Assembly (NCBI GenBank): GCA_050248275.1 | Contig: JBFWSR010000015.1 | Coordinates: forward strand, 1 to 64,000 | Origin: CAILZL01 sp050248275 | GTDB lineage: Bacteria > Pseudomonadota > Gammaproteobacteria > Steroidobacterales > Steroidobacteraceae | Reading direction: 5' to 3' | Length of the DNA: 64,000 nt | Shown: piece after piece, positions 8,714-17,780 of the stretch | Layout of the letters: every line of letters begins with the position of its first letter | How positions within the stretch are numbered: position 1 is the first letter of the stretch | The notes under the pieces: model-generated | Told to the model about the DNA's origin: nothing | The model's database searches: none | What the model saw: only the letters and a program-made list of their open reading frames with translations | Translations under genes and position numbers: made by a program

Positions 8714-9283
8714 TTAAAGCGGCAGCAGCCTGATGCTGGCCAGCGCCAGCCCGGTACCGATGCCGGCGCCTGCCAGTACATCAGTAGGGTAATGCAACCC
8801 CAGCACGACACGCGAGGCGGCAACCAGCACGGCAAAAGGCACGCACAACCAGGCGAGCATTGGAAAACTGTAACAGGCCAGCACCGTAAAACTGACAGCA
8901 TGCAGCGTGTGCCCGGATGGAAAGCTGTAACGATCCAGAGCCGGCGTCCCCGGGACGATGCCCGCCAGCGTGATATATGGTCGCTCCCGGGTCAGACGCG
9001 ATTTGAGATATTTATACAGCAGCAGCCCCACCACGCCCACCAGCGCCATGCGCAGCGCCGGATACAAGCCGGTCTCGCCATAGGCAACCGGCAGAAACAG
9101 CATCAGCGTGTACCAGAACACACCATTGCCCAGGCGGCTGATAATGGCAAACGAGCGGCGCACGCCGGGCAATAGACAGGCGCGATTCATGCGCAAACAC
9201 AGCCGGTACTCGGCTGCATCTGCCCGGTGAAACCATGCCATCACGCGATGGGCGCGAACCGGGTTTGACCAAGCGAGTGCCAT
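8714..9283 (-). CDS. PAP2-family membrane phosphatase
   Basis: Integral membrane phosphatase of about 189 residues with all three PAP2 signature motifs: KSRLTRERPY (K-x6-RP), YSFPSGHTLHA (PSGH) and ASRVVLGLHYPTDVLAG (SR-x5-H-x3-D). Several hydrophobic helices surround them. Family members dephosphorylate undecaprenyl diphosphate, phosphatidylglycerophosphate or lipid A. Which lipid is used here is not decided by the sequence. A strong AGGAGG site stands directly before two adjacent ATGs; the second (9283) has the better spacing. It is divergent from the two-component system at 9431, sharing about 147 bases of promoter region. Confidence 0.9.
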   Translation of the reverse strand: MALAWSNPVRAHRVMAWFHRADAAEYRLCLRMNRACLLPGVRRSFAIISRLGNGVFWYTLMLFLPVAYGETGLYPALRMALVGVVGLLLYKYLKSRLTRERPYITLAGIVPGTPALDRYSFPSGHTLHAVSFTVLACYSFPMLAWLCVPFAVLVAASRVVLGLHYPTDVLAGAGIGTGLALASIRLLPL

Positions 9284-9430
9284 CATGCCTCCTGTGCCGG
9301 CAATTGCATTGCCAGACGCGCCTCACTGTGCGCGCGACAAACGACAGCAACATGACATTGGCGTGACGGACATGTGACAGGCGTCGCGACACCGATACAA
9401 TGGCCTGTCCGTACCCGCTCCAGGCCCGTC

Positions 9431-10120
9431 ATGCGCATCCTGCTTGTCGAAGATCATCAAGACATTGCCGAAAACATCGGCGACTACTTTGCCGCGCGTG
9501 GCGATGTCATCGCGCATGCCAGCGACGGTTTGCAGGGCCTGAATCTGGCCCGACAACAGACCTACGATGTAATCGTGCTCGATCTGATGCTGCCCGGCAT
9601 GGACGGTCTGGAGTTGTGTCGCCGTCTGCGCGGCGAACTGGCATTGCAGACTCCCATCCTGATGCTGACGGCCAAAGACACCTTGTCGGACAAGGTCACC
9701 GGTTTTGATGTCGGCGCGGACGATTACCTGGTCAAACCCTTTTCGCTGGTGGAACTGGGCATGCGCCTGAAAGCCCTCACCCGCCGGCATGCGCCGCCGG
9801 CGCCACCGGCCAGCCTCACAGTCAGCGATCTGAAGTTCGATCTGAATACCCTGGAGGCAGAGCGCGCCGGCCAGCCGATCAAACTCAATCCAACGACACG
9901 CCGCCTGCTGTCCATCCTGATACAGAACACGCATCGCGTCGTCACACGCGAAGAACTGGAGAAGGCCGTCTGGGGCGATGCCACGCCTGAAGCGGATGTG
10001 TTGCGTACGCACATGCATGCCCTGCGCAGCGCCATCGACAAGTGCTTCAGTCCGCGTCTGCTGCATACCCTTCATGGCACGGGCTATCGCCTGTTTGTCG
10101 ATCCGGATGACGCCGCATGA
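9431..10120 (+). CDS. OmpR-family response regulator
   Basis: DNA-binding response regulator of 229 residues. The receiver domain has acidic residues E7/D8, phospho-acceptor D51 (VIVLDLMLPGMDG), T80 and K102 (YLVKPFSLVEL). The winged-helix output domain covers roughly residues 125-222 (RVVTREELEKAVWGD, RTHMHALRSAIDK, LHGTGYRL). ATG 9431 begins exactly at the conserved MRILLVEDH; the frame is open 19 codons upstream without family similarity. The stop overlaps the kinase start. Target genes are unknown; the divergent PAP2 gene is the obvious candidate. Confidence 0.95.
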   Translation: MRILLVEDHQDIAENIGDYFAARGDVIAHASDGLQGLNLARQQTYDVIVLDLMLPGMDGLELCRRLRGELALQTPILMLTAKDTLSDKVTGFDVGADDYLVKPFSLVELGMRLKALTRRHAPPAPPASLTVSDLKFDLNTLEAERAGQPIKLNPTTRRLLSILIQNTHRVVTREELEKAVWGDATPEADVLRTHMHALRSAIDKCFSPRLLHTLHGTGYRLFVDPDDAA

Positions 10121-11406
10121 AGGCGTCATGGCCGCGCTTTCACGCTTTGCGTCTGTGGCTGTCGCATCTGAATCTGCGGCAGCGCATTGCCGGCACCATG
10201 ATGGTCATGGTCACGGCAGCGGGTCTGTTGCTGGCGGCATGGGCGCTATTGGCCAACCGGCGTCTGGAGCAGAACATCACTTATGACCTGTTGTCCGAGG
10301 AACTGACGCATTACCAGCAACGCCTGCATCAGGATCCCGGCACCGAACCACTGCAATCGGCGCAACTGCGCATTTATCGCTCACGCGACATTGCCGAACT
10401 GCCGCGCGAAATTGCACGCTTTGCCCCCGGCACCTATGGACCGGTGCGCATCGACAAGCGTTACCTGCGCGTACTGGTGCGGGATACCGAATTCGGTCGC
10501 CTGTACATCACCTACGACATCACCACGCAATTGGTCGAGCAGCGCATTGCCGGTGGCATTCTCGCCATTGGTCTGGTGACCACCATTCTGCTGACAGCCT
10601 GGCTGGCCTATAAGCTGTCCGGACGACTGGTGGACCCGGTCAGACAACTGGCGCAACGACTCGGCAATATCGATCCCGGCGAACGCCAGTTGCGCATTGC
10701 CGATGAATTCGCCGGCAACGAACTGGCGCCCATTGCCCGCTCGGTTGACAGTTTTCTGGAGCGTCTGGATGGCTTCGTCGAACGCGAACAGTCTTTCACG
10801 GCAACGGCAAGCCATGAACTGCGCACGCCGCTGGCCGTGATTCAGGGCGCTGTCGAATTGCTGAGCGAGCAGCATGCCGGGCAGGCCACCTCACAGAAAG
10901 CGCTGGCGCGTATCCAGCGCGCGGTGCGCGAAATGGCGGATTTCACCGATGCGTTGTTGTTGCTGTCACGTGAGGAACGTCACGATGACAGCGCCGATCT
11001 GGTATGTGACCTGAATGCGCTGTTGCCACGCATCGTTGAAGACCAGCAGGCCACCTCGCAGCAGCAGTCACTCACTCTGGAGATCGAGTCAACACAAGCA
11101 GTGCATGTCACCGCACCGGACAGCATGGTGGCCATGGTGATCGGCAATCTGATTCGCAACGCCCTGCAACACAGTGGCGGCCACGGCGTGCGCTGCCGGC
11201 TGAGTACCGGTTGTTTCACGGTCAGCAACCATGGGCACATTGCCGAAGCGCAATTGCAGCAGTTGTTCACGCGCGGCTATACCACCCGCACCGGCGGTCA
11301 TGGCATGGGACTGTATCTGGCGCGTCGCATCTGCATGCGTTATGGCTGGCAAATAACGCTGCACAACACGGCATCGGAAGTGGAAGCGCGCGTGCAGTTT
11401 TCCTGA
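10117..11406 (+). CDS. Sensor histidine kinase
   Basis: Partner kinase of the preceding response regulator, 429 residues, start overlapping its stop by ATGA. Helix 1 is near residues 24-46, a periplasmic sensor of about 95 residues follows, helix 2 is near 144-166, then a HAMP segment. The phospho-acceptor H233 lies in FTATASHELRTPLAVIQG. The ATPase domain has an N box (MVIGNLIRNALQHS) and a G2 box (GGHGMGLYLARRI). The expected DxGxG G1 box reads SNHGHI, i.e. it is degenerate, as in some kinases. The sensed signal is unknown; the short periplasmic domain and envelope-gene context suggest an envelope signal. Confidence 0.94.
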   Translation: MKASWPRFHALRLWLSHLNLRQRIAGTMMVMVTAAGLLLAAWALLANRRLEQNITYDLLSEELTHYQQRLHQDPGTEPLQSAQLRIYRSRDIAELPREIARFAPGTYGPVRIDKRYLRVLVRDTEFGRLYITYDITTQLVEQRIAGGILAIGLVTTILLTAWLAYKLSGRLVDPVRQLAQRLGNIDPGERQLRIADEFAGNELAPIARSVDSFLERLDGFVEREQSFTATASHELRTPLAVIQGAVELLSEQHAGQATSQKALARIQRAVREMADFTDALLLLSREERHDDSADLVCDLNALLPRIVEDQQATSQQQSLTLEIESTQAVHVTAPDSMVAMVIGNLIRNALQHSGGHGVRCRLSTGCFTVSNHGHIAEAQLQQLFTRGYTTRTGGHGMGLYLARRICMRYGWQITLHNTASEVEARVQFS

Positions 11407-11448
11407 TTTTTTAGCATTATCTGACCCGCTGCCTGCCTGATCTTACTT

Positions 11449-12405
11449 ATGCAACTCACTTCTCCAGAAGACGACCCGGAAGAATCCAGATACACCCCTG
11501 CAGAACGGGCCGCAGCCGCATCCCGCAGCACCTGGGCCAGCGTGGCCGTCAACCTGCTGCTGACTGCCGCCCAGATTGCGACCGGCATCCTGTCCAAATC
11601 ACAAGGATTGGTAGCGGATGGCATCCACTCGCTGTCCGATCTGGTGGCTGACTTCGTTGTGCTGTTCGCCAGTCACCACAGCAAGAAGGATGCTGATGAG
11701 GACCATCCCTACGGACATCATCGCTTCGAGACCGCTGCATCGCTGGCGCTGGGTGGACTGCTGCTGGCCGTAGGCATCGGCATGCTGTGGGCCGCAGTGC
11801 GCAAACTGCAAGCGCCCGACATGGTGCCGACAGTGCAGACCATTGCGCTGTGGGTGGCCGGCGCGGCGCTGATCGCCAAGGAACTACTGTTCCGCTACAT
11901 GCTGGCGGTTGCCAAGCAGGTGAAGTCCAGCATGCTGGTCGCCAATGCCTGGCATGCGCGTTCTGACGCTGCTTCATCGCTGGTGGTCGGCGTCGGGATT
12001 GCCGGCAATCTGGCGGGTTACCCGATTCTTGATCCGATCGCTGCGCTCATTGTCGGATTGATGGTAGCCAAGATGGGTTGGGACTTCGGCTGGAGCGCCT
12101 TGCACGATCTGATGGACCGGGCAGTGGATGAACAGGAAGTTGCGGCAATACGTCAAACGCTGCTCGAAACGCCGGGAGTCCTGGGAGTGCACGATGTGCG
12201 CACTCGCAAAATGGCTGACATGATCATTGTCGATGCCCATCTGGAAGTCGATGGCGCCATCAGCGTGGAAGCCGGTCACGACATTGCCGTACTGGCGCGG
12301 AATCGCGTGCTTGAACGTCACCGCGTGCTGAATCTGATGGTACATTTGGACCCGTGGCAACGCCCCGATCTGGATCATGCCGGCATGTCCGCATCAGGAA
12401 ACTGA
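11449..12405 (+). CDS. Cation diffusion facilitator (CDF) metal exporter
   Basis: Inner-membrane divalent-cation/proton antiporter of 318 residues. Six helices are followed by a cytoplasmic C-terminal domain (VRTRKMADMIIVDAHLEVDG). The transport site fits H60/D64 in VADGIHSLSD and H169/D173 in NAWHARSDAASS, i.e. an H-D-H-D set that in the family favours zinc-like ions over the D-D-H-D of FieF. The HPYGHHRFE loop after helix 2 is also typical. It begins 43 bases after the kinase stop on the same strand and may be cotranscribed with the two-component genes. Metal preference is an inference from motif only. Confidence 0.9.
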   Translation: MQLTSPEDDPEESRYTPAERAAAASRSTWASVAVNLLLTAAQIATGILSKSQGLVADGIHSLSDLVADFVVLFASHHSKKDADEDHPYGHHRFETAASLALGGLLLAVGIGMLWAAVRKLQAPDMVPTVQTIALWVAGAALIAKELLFRYMLAVAKQVKSSMLVANAWHARSDAASSLVVGVGIAGNLAGYPILDPIAALIVGLMVAKMGWDFGWSALHDLMDRAVDEQEVAAIRQTLLETPGVLGVHDVRTRKMADMIIVDAHLEVDGAISVEAGHDIAVLARNRVLERHRVLNLMVHLDPWQRPDLDHAGMSASGN

Positions 12406-12414
12406 TGTTCAGCA

Positions 12415-12427
12415 AAGGGCTGCCCTT
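12415..12427. terminator. Small hairpin between convergent genes
   Basis: AAGGG, loop CTG, CCCTT in the 45-base gap between the convergent CDF and ArnT-like genes. The stem is short and lacks a T-run, so the terminator call is weak. Confidence 0.3.
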
Positions 12428-12450
12428 GCAGCGGGCTTCATCGCACTGCG

Positions 12451-14229
12451 TTACGACATCGGGCCGAGCAATGCATAACGACGCCCCTGAGGCAGCTCGT
12501 AGCGCGCGACGACACGTGCAACACCCGCATGAGCCAGTCTCGTCACCATCAGACCATCGTTTTCAGTCACCTGCTGATGAATGAATTGACGATTGATCTC
12601 TCCGGCGCCGCTGCCAGACAGTTTGACCAGTATACGATGACGACCATTGTCCTGATGCAGCCAATCCGCAGCCTGATGCTGGACGGATTGATCATCGCCA
12701 TCCAGCACGAGGATGGGCACTCCCGCTTGATAATCCATCATGGCAATGGTTGTTTCATCCGGTTGTAGTAACGCCAATTCAACGCCGTTGCCGGTATCGT
12801 GACGCACTTCCCGAACAATCATGCCAAGATTCTGCCAGCGGTCCACTACAGGCAGCAACGCCATGCCGCCGCCTGCCAGACTCGTAGCAAAAGCAATATA
12901 GATCCAGCCAAACCATTGTGACCACATGCCAAGGTGCCGGGCGCGTTTTGCATATACCAGACCGATAGTGGTCACTACGCCAATCACAATCACGCCTGCC
13001 GCACAACTGAGGACATCGTAATGATTGTTCCTGGATGCCACGGCCAGCACTGTCAATATCGCCACCAGCAACACGCAAAAAATCGTCACAAAATACCCGG
13101 TGCCGCGCACGGCAAGAATGTCGAAGCGATCCGCTCTAGTGTATAGCTCCTTGAACCAGAGCCCGACCAGCATGCTGAGACCCAGCACGACCGGCGTGAA
13201 ATAGACATCGCGAGCCGTAGCGGCAACGGAAAGCAGGATCAGGAAAGGCATGCTGGCAGAGACAGCGAAACGCCATGGCGTGCCTGCAACCCCTGGAATC
13301 TGGATCGCACCCCACGCACGACGCAATGCTGCCAGCACCAGCAACAACCACGGAAAAAGATAATAAGGAAGCTCTACAAAGTATTTACCCGGCCAGTTCT
13401 TGTGGGACGACGCATAATTCAGCGCCCCGGCGGCATGAATATCGGCGAAACGTCCGGCAAGATTGTTCCAGAAAAAAACCCGCAAGGCGGCTGCGCCATC
13501 CGGCTCTTGCCAGACTGCATGGATCCAGGCGCCAATCACAAACGCCTGCAGCACTGCGCCAGCCCAGAGTTGCCAACGACGCAGTTCGCGCCAATGACGT
13601 TCCCAGACAATGACGCCAAACAACGCCAGTCCCGGCACTATCCAGCCAGGACCGCTTTTCGCCATGAAACCCGCTGCAGCGCCCGCATGCATGAGCGTAT
13701 ACCAGAACAACTTCTCATGCCCTTCACATGCGACATAGCCGCGATACGCTCCCAGCAAGGCAATGGCGCAACCAGCCGCCAGACACGCATCAGGAGCCAG
13801 CCAGATACCCACGCGATACGCCTCGAAAGTAGAACCTGCCACCAATGCAGCCACCACAGCGGCGCGCCAACCGGCCATGGAACGCACCAACAGACCGATG
13901 GCAAAAGCAACGATGATCGCGTACATCAGATTGGGAGCGCGCATTCCTTTAGGCGAATCGCCAAAGACATGCACTGCTGCCGCAGACAACCAGTAAGACA
14001 GGGGCGGTTTTTCCAGGAATGGCGTATTCGCCAGTTGCGGCAGCGTGTGATCCGCTTGCTGCGTCATGCGCCAGACAATATCCGCTTCGCGCGGTTCATC
14101 CGGTGTCCACATGCCGCGATCGAACATGCCGACGATCCAGATAGGAAGCAGCGCCAGCAGCACCAGTGCAAGCCACCATCCTCGACAATGTTTGAGTATT
14201 GAGTTTTTTACGAAGGCGCCGATCTGCAT
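12451..14229 (-). CDS. ArnT/PMT-like membrane glycosyltransferase
   Basis: Polytopic membrane protein of 592 residues of the ArnT/PMT (GT83/GT39-like) superfamily. It shows the acidic first periplasmic loop WTPDEPREADIVWRM, the FLEKPPLSYWL motif, about a dozen hydrophobic helices and a C-terminal periplasmic domain. Such enzymes transfer a sugar from an undecaprenyl-phosphate carrier to lipid A, protein or glycan. The family includes 4-amino-4-deoxy-L-arabinose transferase ArnT, but no arnA/B/C/D genes are in the window, so the sugar is unknown. The start is ATG 14229. The AT-rich 120-base gap upstream (14230-14350) holds a small AAGAAA/TTTCTT inverted repeat at 14292-14308 and presumably its promoter. 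Confidence 0.85.
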   Translation of the reverse strand: MQIGAFVKNSILKHCRGWWLALVLLALLPIWIVGMFDRGMWTPDEPREADIVWRMTQQADHTLPQLANTPFLEKPPLSYWLSAAAVHVFGDSPKGMRAPNLMYAIIVAFAIGLLVRSMAGWRAAVVAALVAGSTFEAYRVGIWLAPDACLAAGCAIALLGAYRGYVACEGHEKLFWYTLMHAGAAAGFMAKSGPGWIVPGLALFGVIVWERHWRELRRWQLWAGAVLQAFVIGAWIHAVWQEPDGAAALRVFFWNNLAGRFADIHAAGALNYASSHKNWPGKYFVELPYYLFPWLLLVLAALRRAWGAIQIPGVAGTPWRFAVSASMPFLILLSVAATARDVYFTPVVLGLSMLVGLWFKELYTRADRFDILAVRGTGYFVTIFCVLLVAILTVLAVASRNNHYDVLSCAAGVIVIGVVTTIGLVYAKRARHLGMWSQWFGWIYIAFATSLAGGGMALLPVVDRWQNLGMIVREVRHDTGNGVELALLQPDETTIAMMDYQAGVPILVLDGDDQSVQHQAADWLHQDNGRHRILVKLSGSGAGEINRQFIHQQVTENDGLMVTRLAHAGVARVVARYELPQGRRYALLGPMS

Positions 14230-14350
14230 ACGAGATTAGACAGCCATCGCTCACCATAACAATCGACGTCTTTTATTTATTTAGTTAGCTTAAGAAATGC
14301 ATTTTCTTGAATTGGATAACGGTGCTTACATCTTTGCTGAATCAGCCAAA

Positions 14351-16006
14351 TCACTGACAGTTGCTTGCATTTCCGGCCAGCAGATCAAGGCAGCGTCCAT
14401 CAATTTCTGCTGGAGGAACATCCAGACCGATAACACTCGCGAGCGTCGGCAATATATCGACCGTTTCGACTGCATTGGGTTGTTCAAACCCCTGCACTCC
14501 TTGCCACCAGAACAGGATGGGAACACGACGATCGTAATCCCAGGGCGAACCATGCGTCGCAACGGCGCCTGCCATGGCATCCGGGATGGGCGTTACGTAG
14601 GGTTTGAGAAGCACGATAAAATCGCCGGAACGCTCGGCATCGAAGCTGGCCCTGGCGCGTTCAATCAGGCTCCAATCGTCAACAGGTCCGACGGGAGCAG
14701 ATGCCGCCAGCAACTCGTCCCGGGTAAACACTGCAGCAACTTGTCTTTGTGCGCGATAGAACGCAACGGCCGCATCGCGGATGGCGGTGCGTTTTTCCAC
14801 AGGAACCGCAGCGCTCAAGTACATGTCGCCAAACGCCGCGCGTCCCACCAGCACATTGGCCGGCAGACCAAATTGTCTGGCAAGCAGCGTGCCCACCGCA
14901 TTGGCGGCAAGCATCCTGTCGACGCGCTCGGCATCAGACAAGGCGCGCATTCGGTTGCGCTCCGGAAGATCATGTCCACCGTGATCGGCGGTGAGGACGA
15001 CAATGTAATTCACTCCGGATTTATCCAGCGCGCCAGACAATCGGCCAAGCGCATGATCGAGCGCAAGCATCTGCACGCACATCTCCGCGCCTTCGGTCCC
15101 ATAGGCATGCCCTGTATAGTCAGTAGCCGACAGGCTGATGGCCAGCACATCCGTGGCCGGCCCATGGCCAAGTTTGAGTGCGTCCATGGTCGTCAATGCC
15201 GCATCGAGCGTCAGCGTGTCGAATTCAGGCGTGGCGCGCCAGCGACGTTCGTCACCGGGTGCGCGAGGCTGCAATGTACCCACCGTCGTATTGTCAGCAA
15301 GCGTCACGGCCTTTGATCGAGCAACGCATGACGCCGGCAGCCGATAAACCATCGGTCTGGCGATTGCGGCGCGCGCCCGGGCGTTGATAGCCGTAATGCC
15401 AGCGGGCACGCTGGCTTCATGTTGCGCATAGGTGACGAAGGCCTGACCGTTCCACCACAAAGTGACATCGGCATGATGTCCGCCCAGCATGATGGCTGCA
15501 CGATCCTTGCCCGATACGGAAACCACACGGCTGCGCGCATCGACCGACTTCAAGCGATCGCCCAGCGTGGGCACGCGCAGAAACTGCGGGGAAATCTCCA
15601 GAACCGAATTGCTGCTGCCCGGCGCACCAGGATTCTCCACGCAATAAACGCCGAATGCGGGGCGGCCCTGCGCATCGACGCGACCCAGCGAGGGGCTTTG
15701 CCAGTCGTTGGCAATGATGCCTGTGCGCGCCGGACGGCTGCCGGTCAGGATGGTCGAGTGGCCCGGACAGGTTTCAGTCGCAGCGTGCCCCTGATAACCC
15801 CGCGGAAACACCACGCCGCCAGCCAGACGCTTGAAGCCATCGGTAAACATGGCTCGATACTCGTTGAACAGGTCCGCCGAAAACTGATCGACGGCAATCG
15901 CGACCACCAGTTTGGGTTTGTCCGGTAATCCGGCCGACAGCGCAGGCCATGCCACGCCCGCCAGCAGCAGCGCTGGCACATATCTGAACAAGCATTTGCA
16001 TTTCAC
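14351..16006 (-). CDS. Secreted PafA-like alkaline phosphatase
   Basis: Periplasmic phosphomonoesterase of the alkaline phosphatase superfamily, 551 residues from GTG 16006. GTG is chosen because AGGA lies about 8 bases upstream and the following residues (CLFRYVPALLLAGVAWPALSA) make a signal peptide. Family residues: D40 (AVDQFSADLF), nucleophile T79 in ATETCPGHSTILTG, N100 (IIANDW), and K167/R169 (SGKDRA), the K-x-R pair of PafA-type phosphatases. Metal ligands appear in DYTGHAYG and LTADHGGHDLP. It should release phosphate from organic phosphate monoesters. Upstream open frame has no family similarity. Confidence 0.9.
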   Translation of the reverse strand: MKCKCLFRYVPALLLAGVAWPALSAGLPDKPKLVVAIAVDQFSADLFNEYRAMFTDGFKRLAGGVVFPRGYQGHAATETCPGHSTILTGSRPARTGIIANDWQSPSLGRVDAQGRPAFGVYCVENPGAPGSSNSVLEISPQFLRVPTLGDRLKSVDARSRVVSVSGKDRAAIMLGGHHADVTLWWNGQAFVTYAQHEASVPAGITAINARARAAIARPMVYRLPASCVARSKAVTLADNTTVGTLQPRAPGDERRWRATPEFDTLTLDAALTTMDALKLGHGPATDVLAISLSATDYTGHAYGTEGAEMCVQMLALDHALGRLSGALDKSGVNYIVVLTADHGGHDLPERNRMRALSDAERVDRMLAANAVGTLLARQFGLPANVLVGRAAFGDMYLSAAVPVEKRTAIRDAAVAFYRAQRQVAAVFTRDELLAASAPVGPVDDWSLIERARASFDAERSGDFIVLLKPYVTPIPDAMAGAVATHGSPWDYDRRVPILFWWQGVQGFEQPNAVETVDILPTLASVIGLDVPPAEIDGRCLDLLAGNASNCQ

Positions 16007-16169
16007 GGGGGCGTTCCTGACAATCTTTCGCCACGAATGTAAGCAGTGATGCCGGCCTCGCCAGCAAGCAAGCAATTTGAATATCTGCTTGATTACGCGC
16101 CCACAAAATGCATTCTGACCCGGATTTCGCAAGTCCTGATGCCGGGCATCAGGACTTGCGTACACGAAC

Positions 16170-16739
16170 TTAGAACATTGAATGCTTGGGGGTGACATTC
16201 GTCGGCATTGGCTGACCCACGGTCCAGTGTTCAACGATCAGACCATCTTCGACGCGGAAGATGTCCACATAGGCAAACCCGGCTGTTCCGGGCTTGTACG
16301 TGACATGGTGATAGACCATCACGATCTGGCCTTCACTGATCACCATATAGATGTCGTCCTTCGCCTGCTCTTCAGGTTTCCAGCCACGCTTGCTGAAAAA
16401 GTCGATGGCTGCTTCCTTGTCATTGTCAAAGCCCGGCACGGCAAAATCGGGAGACCGTTCGATAAAGTTCGGCGACAGATATTTTTTCATCGCTTCCACC
16501 GGGCGATGTTCGATGAAACCCAACTGGTTGAATGCATTGACCACTGCCTTGGGCGACTTGTCACCCGGCGCTGACTTGCGCTGAGCATCGGTTTGCAGAG
16601 GCAGCGATGGCTTGAACGAAAAGGGCTTGTCCGCAGCAGCTTTCTCGGCATGCTGCTGCGCTTCTGCGCTGGCCTGCGGTGCGACCGCCACCATCGACAA
16701 CAAGGACAGGGCTGCAGCGGCAACGATAGCTTTGTTCAT
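16170..16739 (-). CDS. Secreted SnoaL-like (NTF2-fold) protein
   Basis: About 189 residues. The N-terminus MNKAIVAAAALSLLSMVAVAPQASA is a signal peptide, so the product is probably periplasmic. The rest is one SnoaL-like domain with YLSPNFIERSPDF, DNDKEAAIDFFSKRGW and the C-terminal strand block VDIFRVEDGLIVEHWTVGQP. Start 16739 is set by GGAG six bases upstream; an ATG four codons earlier overlaps that site. SnoaL folds occur in polyketide cyclases, isomerases and ligand-binding proteins; no reaction can be assigned. A related two-domain protein lies at 57499-58446. Confidence 0.8.
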   Translation of the reverse strand: MNKAIVAAAALSLLSMVAVAPQASAEAQQHAEKAAADKPFSFKPSLPLQTDAQRKSAPGDKSPKAVVNAFNQLGFIEHRPVEAMKKYLSPNFIERSPDFAVPGFDNDKEAAIDFFSKRGWKPEEQAKDDIYMVISEGQIVMVYHHVTYKPGTAGFAYVDIFRVEDGLIVEHWTVGQPMPTNVTPKHSMF

Positions 16740-16880
16740 GCTGGTCTCCATTTATAGTCGTTAGTGAATAGACACATGTCGAGAAAAGTCGCCAAGCGAG
16801 CCGGGAGAATAAACGTCCCACATGACAGAAGCCAGTCCGGTAGCGGCTCGCCAGTTGGAGAGGTATGCAGGCGACGACGC

Positions 16881-16908
16881 AAAAAAAAGACCAGCCAGGA
16901 ATCCGGTC
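16881..16908 (-). terminator. Rho-independent terminator of tRNA-Lys
   Basis: Read on the minus strand, GACCGG, an 8-nt loop and CTGGTC (one G-U pair) are followed by eight T. It stands 13 bases beyond the tRNA-Lys 3' end. Confidence 0.85.
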
Positions 16909-16920
16909 GATCTTTGATAA

Positions 16921-16996
16921 TGGTGGGTTGGGTGGGAATCGAACCCACGACCAATGGATTAAAAGTCCAGTGCTCTACCGACTGAGCTACCAACCC
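16921..16996 (-). tRNA. tRNA-Lys (anticodon TTT)
   Basis: 76-nt cloverleaf on the minus strand beginning GGGTTGGTAGCTCAG, anticodon loop CTTTTAA, TTCGATT T-loop, and an encoded 3' CCA (16921-16923). Confidence 0.97.
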
Positions 16997-17086
16997 GCAT
17001 CTGAGTAAGCCGCTTGGCGGCCCGTGACGAAGGGCGCGCATGATACCCGATCAATCCTGCAAATTCACTGCCTGCGTGCAGCTAAT

Positions 17087-17770
17087 TTACCTGTCCTGAT
17101 AGCGCGTCGGATCGGCTATCTTGGCTGCGGCAAAACCTTCGCGCCGCAGGCGGCAGGACTCGCAGCGGCCACAGGCTCGACCCAGCTCGTCCGCCTGATA
17201 ACAGGACACGGTCTGGCTGTAATCGACGCCCAGACTCAGGCCGCGCTGGATGATCTGCGCCTTGCTCAGGTCAATCAGCGGCGCATGCACCTTGAACTGG
17301 CTGCTGCCCTCCACGCCCGCCTTGGTCGCCAGATTGGCCAACTGTTCGAAGGCGCGGATAAACGCCGGACGACAATCGGGATAACCGGAGTAATCCACGG
17401 CATTGACGCCGATGAAGATATCGGCGGACTGCAATACTTCGGCCCAGCCCAGAGCCAGCGACAGGAACACGGTATTGCGCGCCGGCACATAGGTGACGGG
17501 AATGCCGGACTGCGCGGCTTCGGGTACGGCAATGCTGGTATCGGTCAGAGCCGAACCGCCGATGCCGGCAAAGTCGATGCGCATGGTGCGATGTTCCGCC
17601 GCGCCCAGCGATTGTGCGACCCGATCGGCTGCCAGCAGTTCGGCGCGATGCCGTTGGCCATAATCAAAACTGACGGCATGACAGATGAAGCCCTCGGTCC
17701 GGGCAATGGCCAGGGTGGTCGCAGAATCCAGTCCGCCGGACAGAAGTACTACCGCGTGTCGCTTGTTCAT
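17087..17770 (-). CDS. queC: 7-cyano-7-deazaguanine synthase
   Basis: ATP-dependent conversion of 7-carboxy-7-deazaguanine to preQ0 in queuosine synthesis. The 227-residue protein has the PP-loop LLSGGLDSATT at residues 9-19, the core FDYGQRHR, the VPARNTVFLSLALGWAE block and the C-terminal zinc site CYQADELGRACGRCESC. The start is ATG 17770 (MNKRHAVVLLSGG), 10 bases after the queE stop, so the two are cotranscribed. The frame remains open upstream inside queE without similarity. Confidence 0.97.
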   Translation of the reverse strand: MNKRHAVVLLSGGLDSATTLAIARTEGFICHAVSFDYGQRHRAELLAADRVAQSLGAAEHRTMRIDFAGIGGSALTDTSIAVPEAAQSGIPVTYVPARNTVFLSLALGWAEVLQSADIFIGVNAVDYSGYPDCRPAFIRAFEQLANLATKAGVEGSSQFKVHAPLIDLSKAQIIQRGLSLGVDYSQTVSCYQADELGRACGRCESCRLRREGFAAAKIADPTRYQDR

Positions 17771-17780
17771 GCTGACTCGA

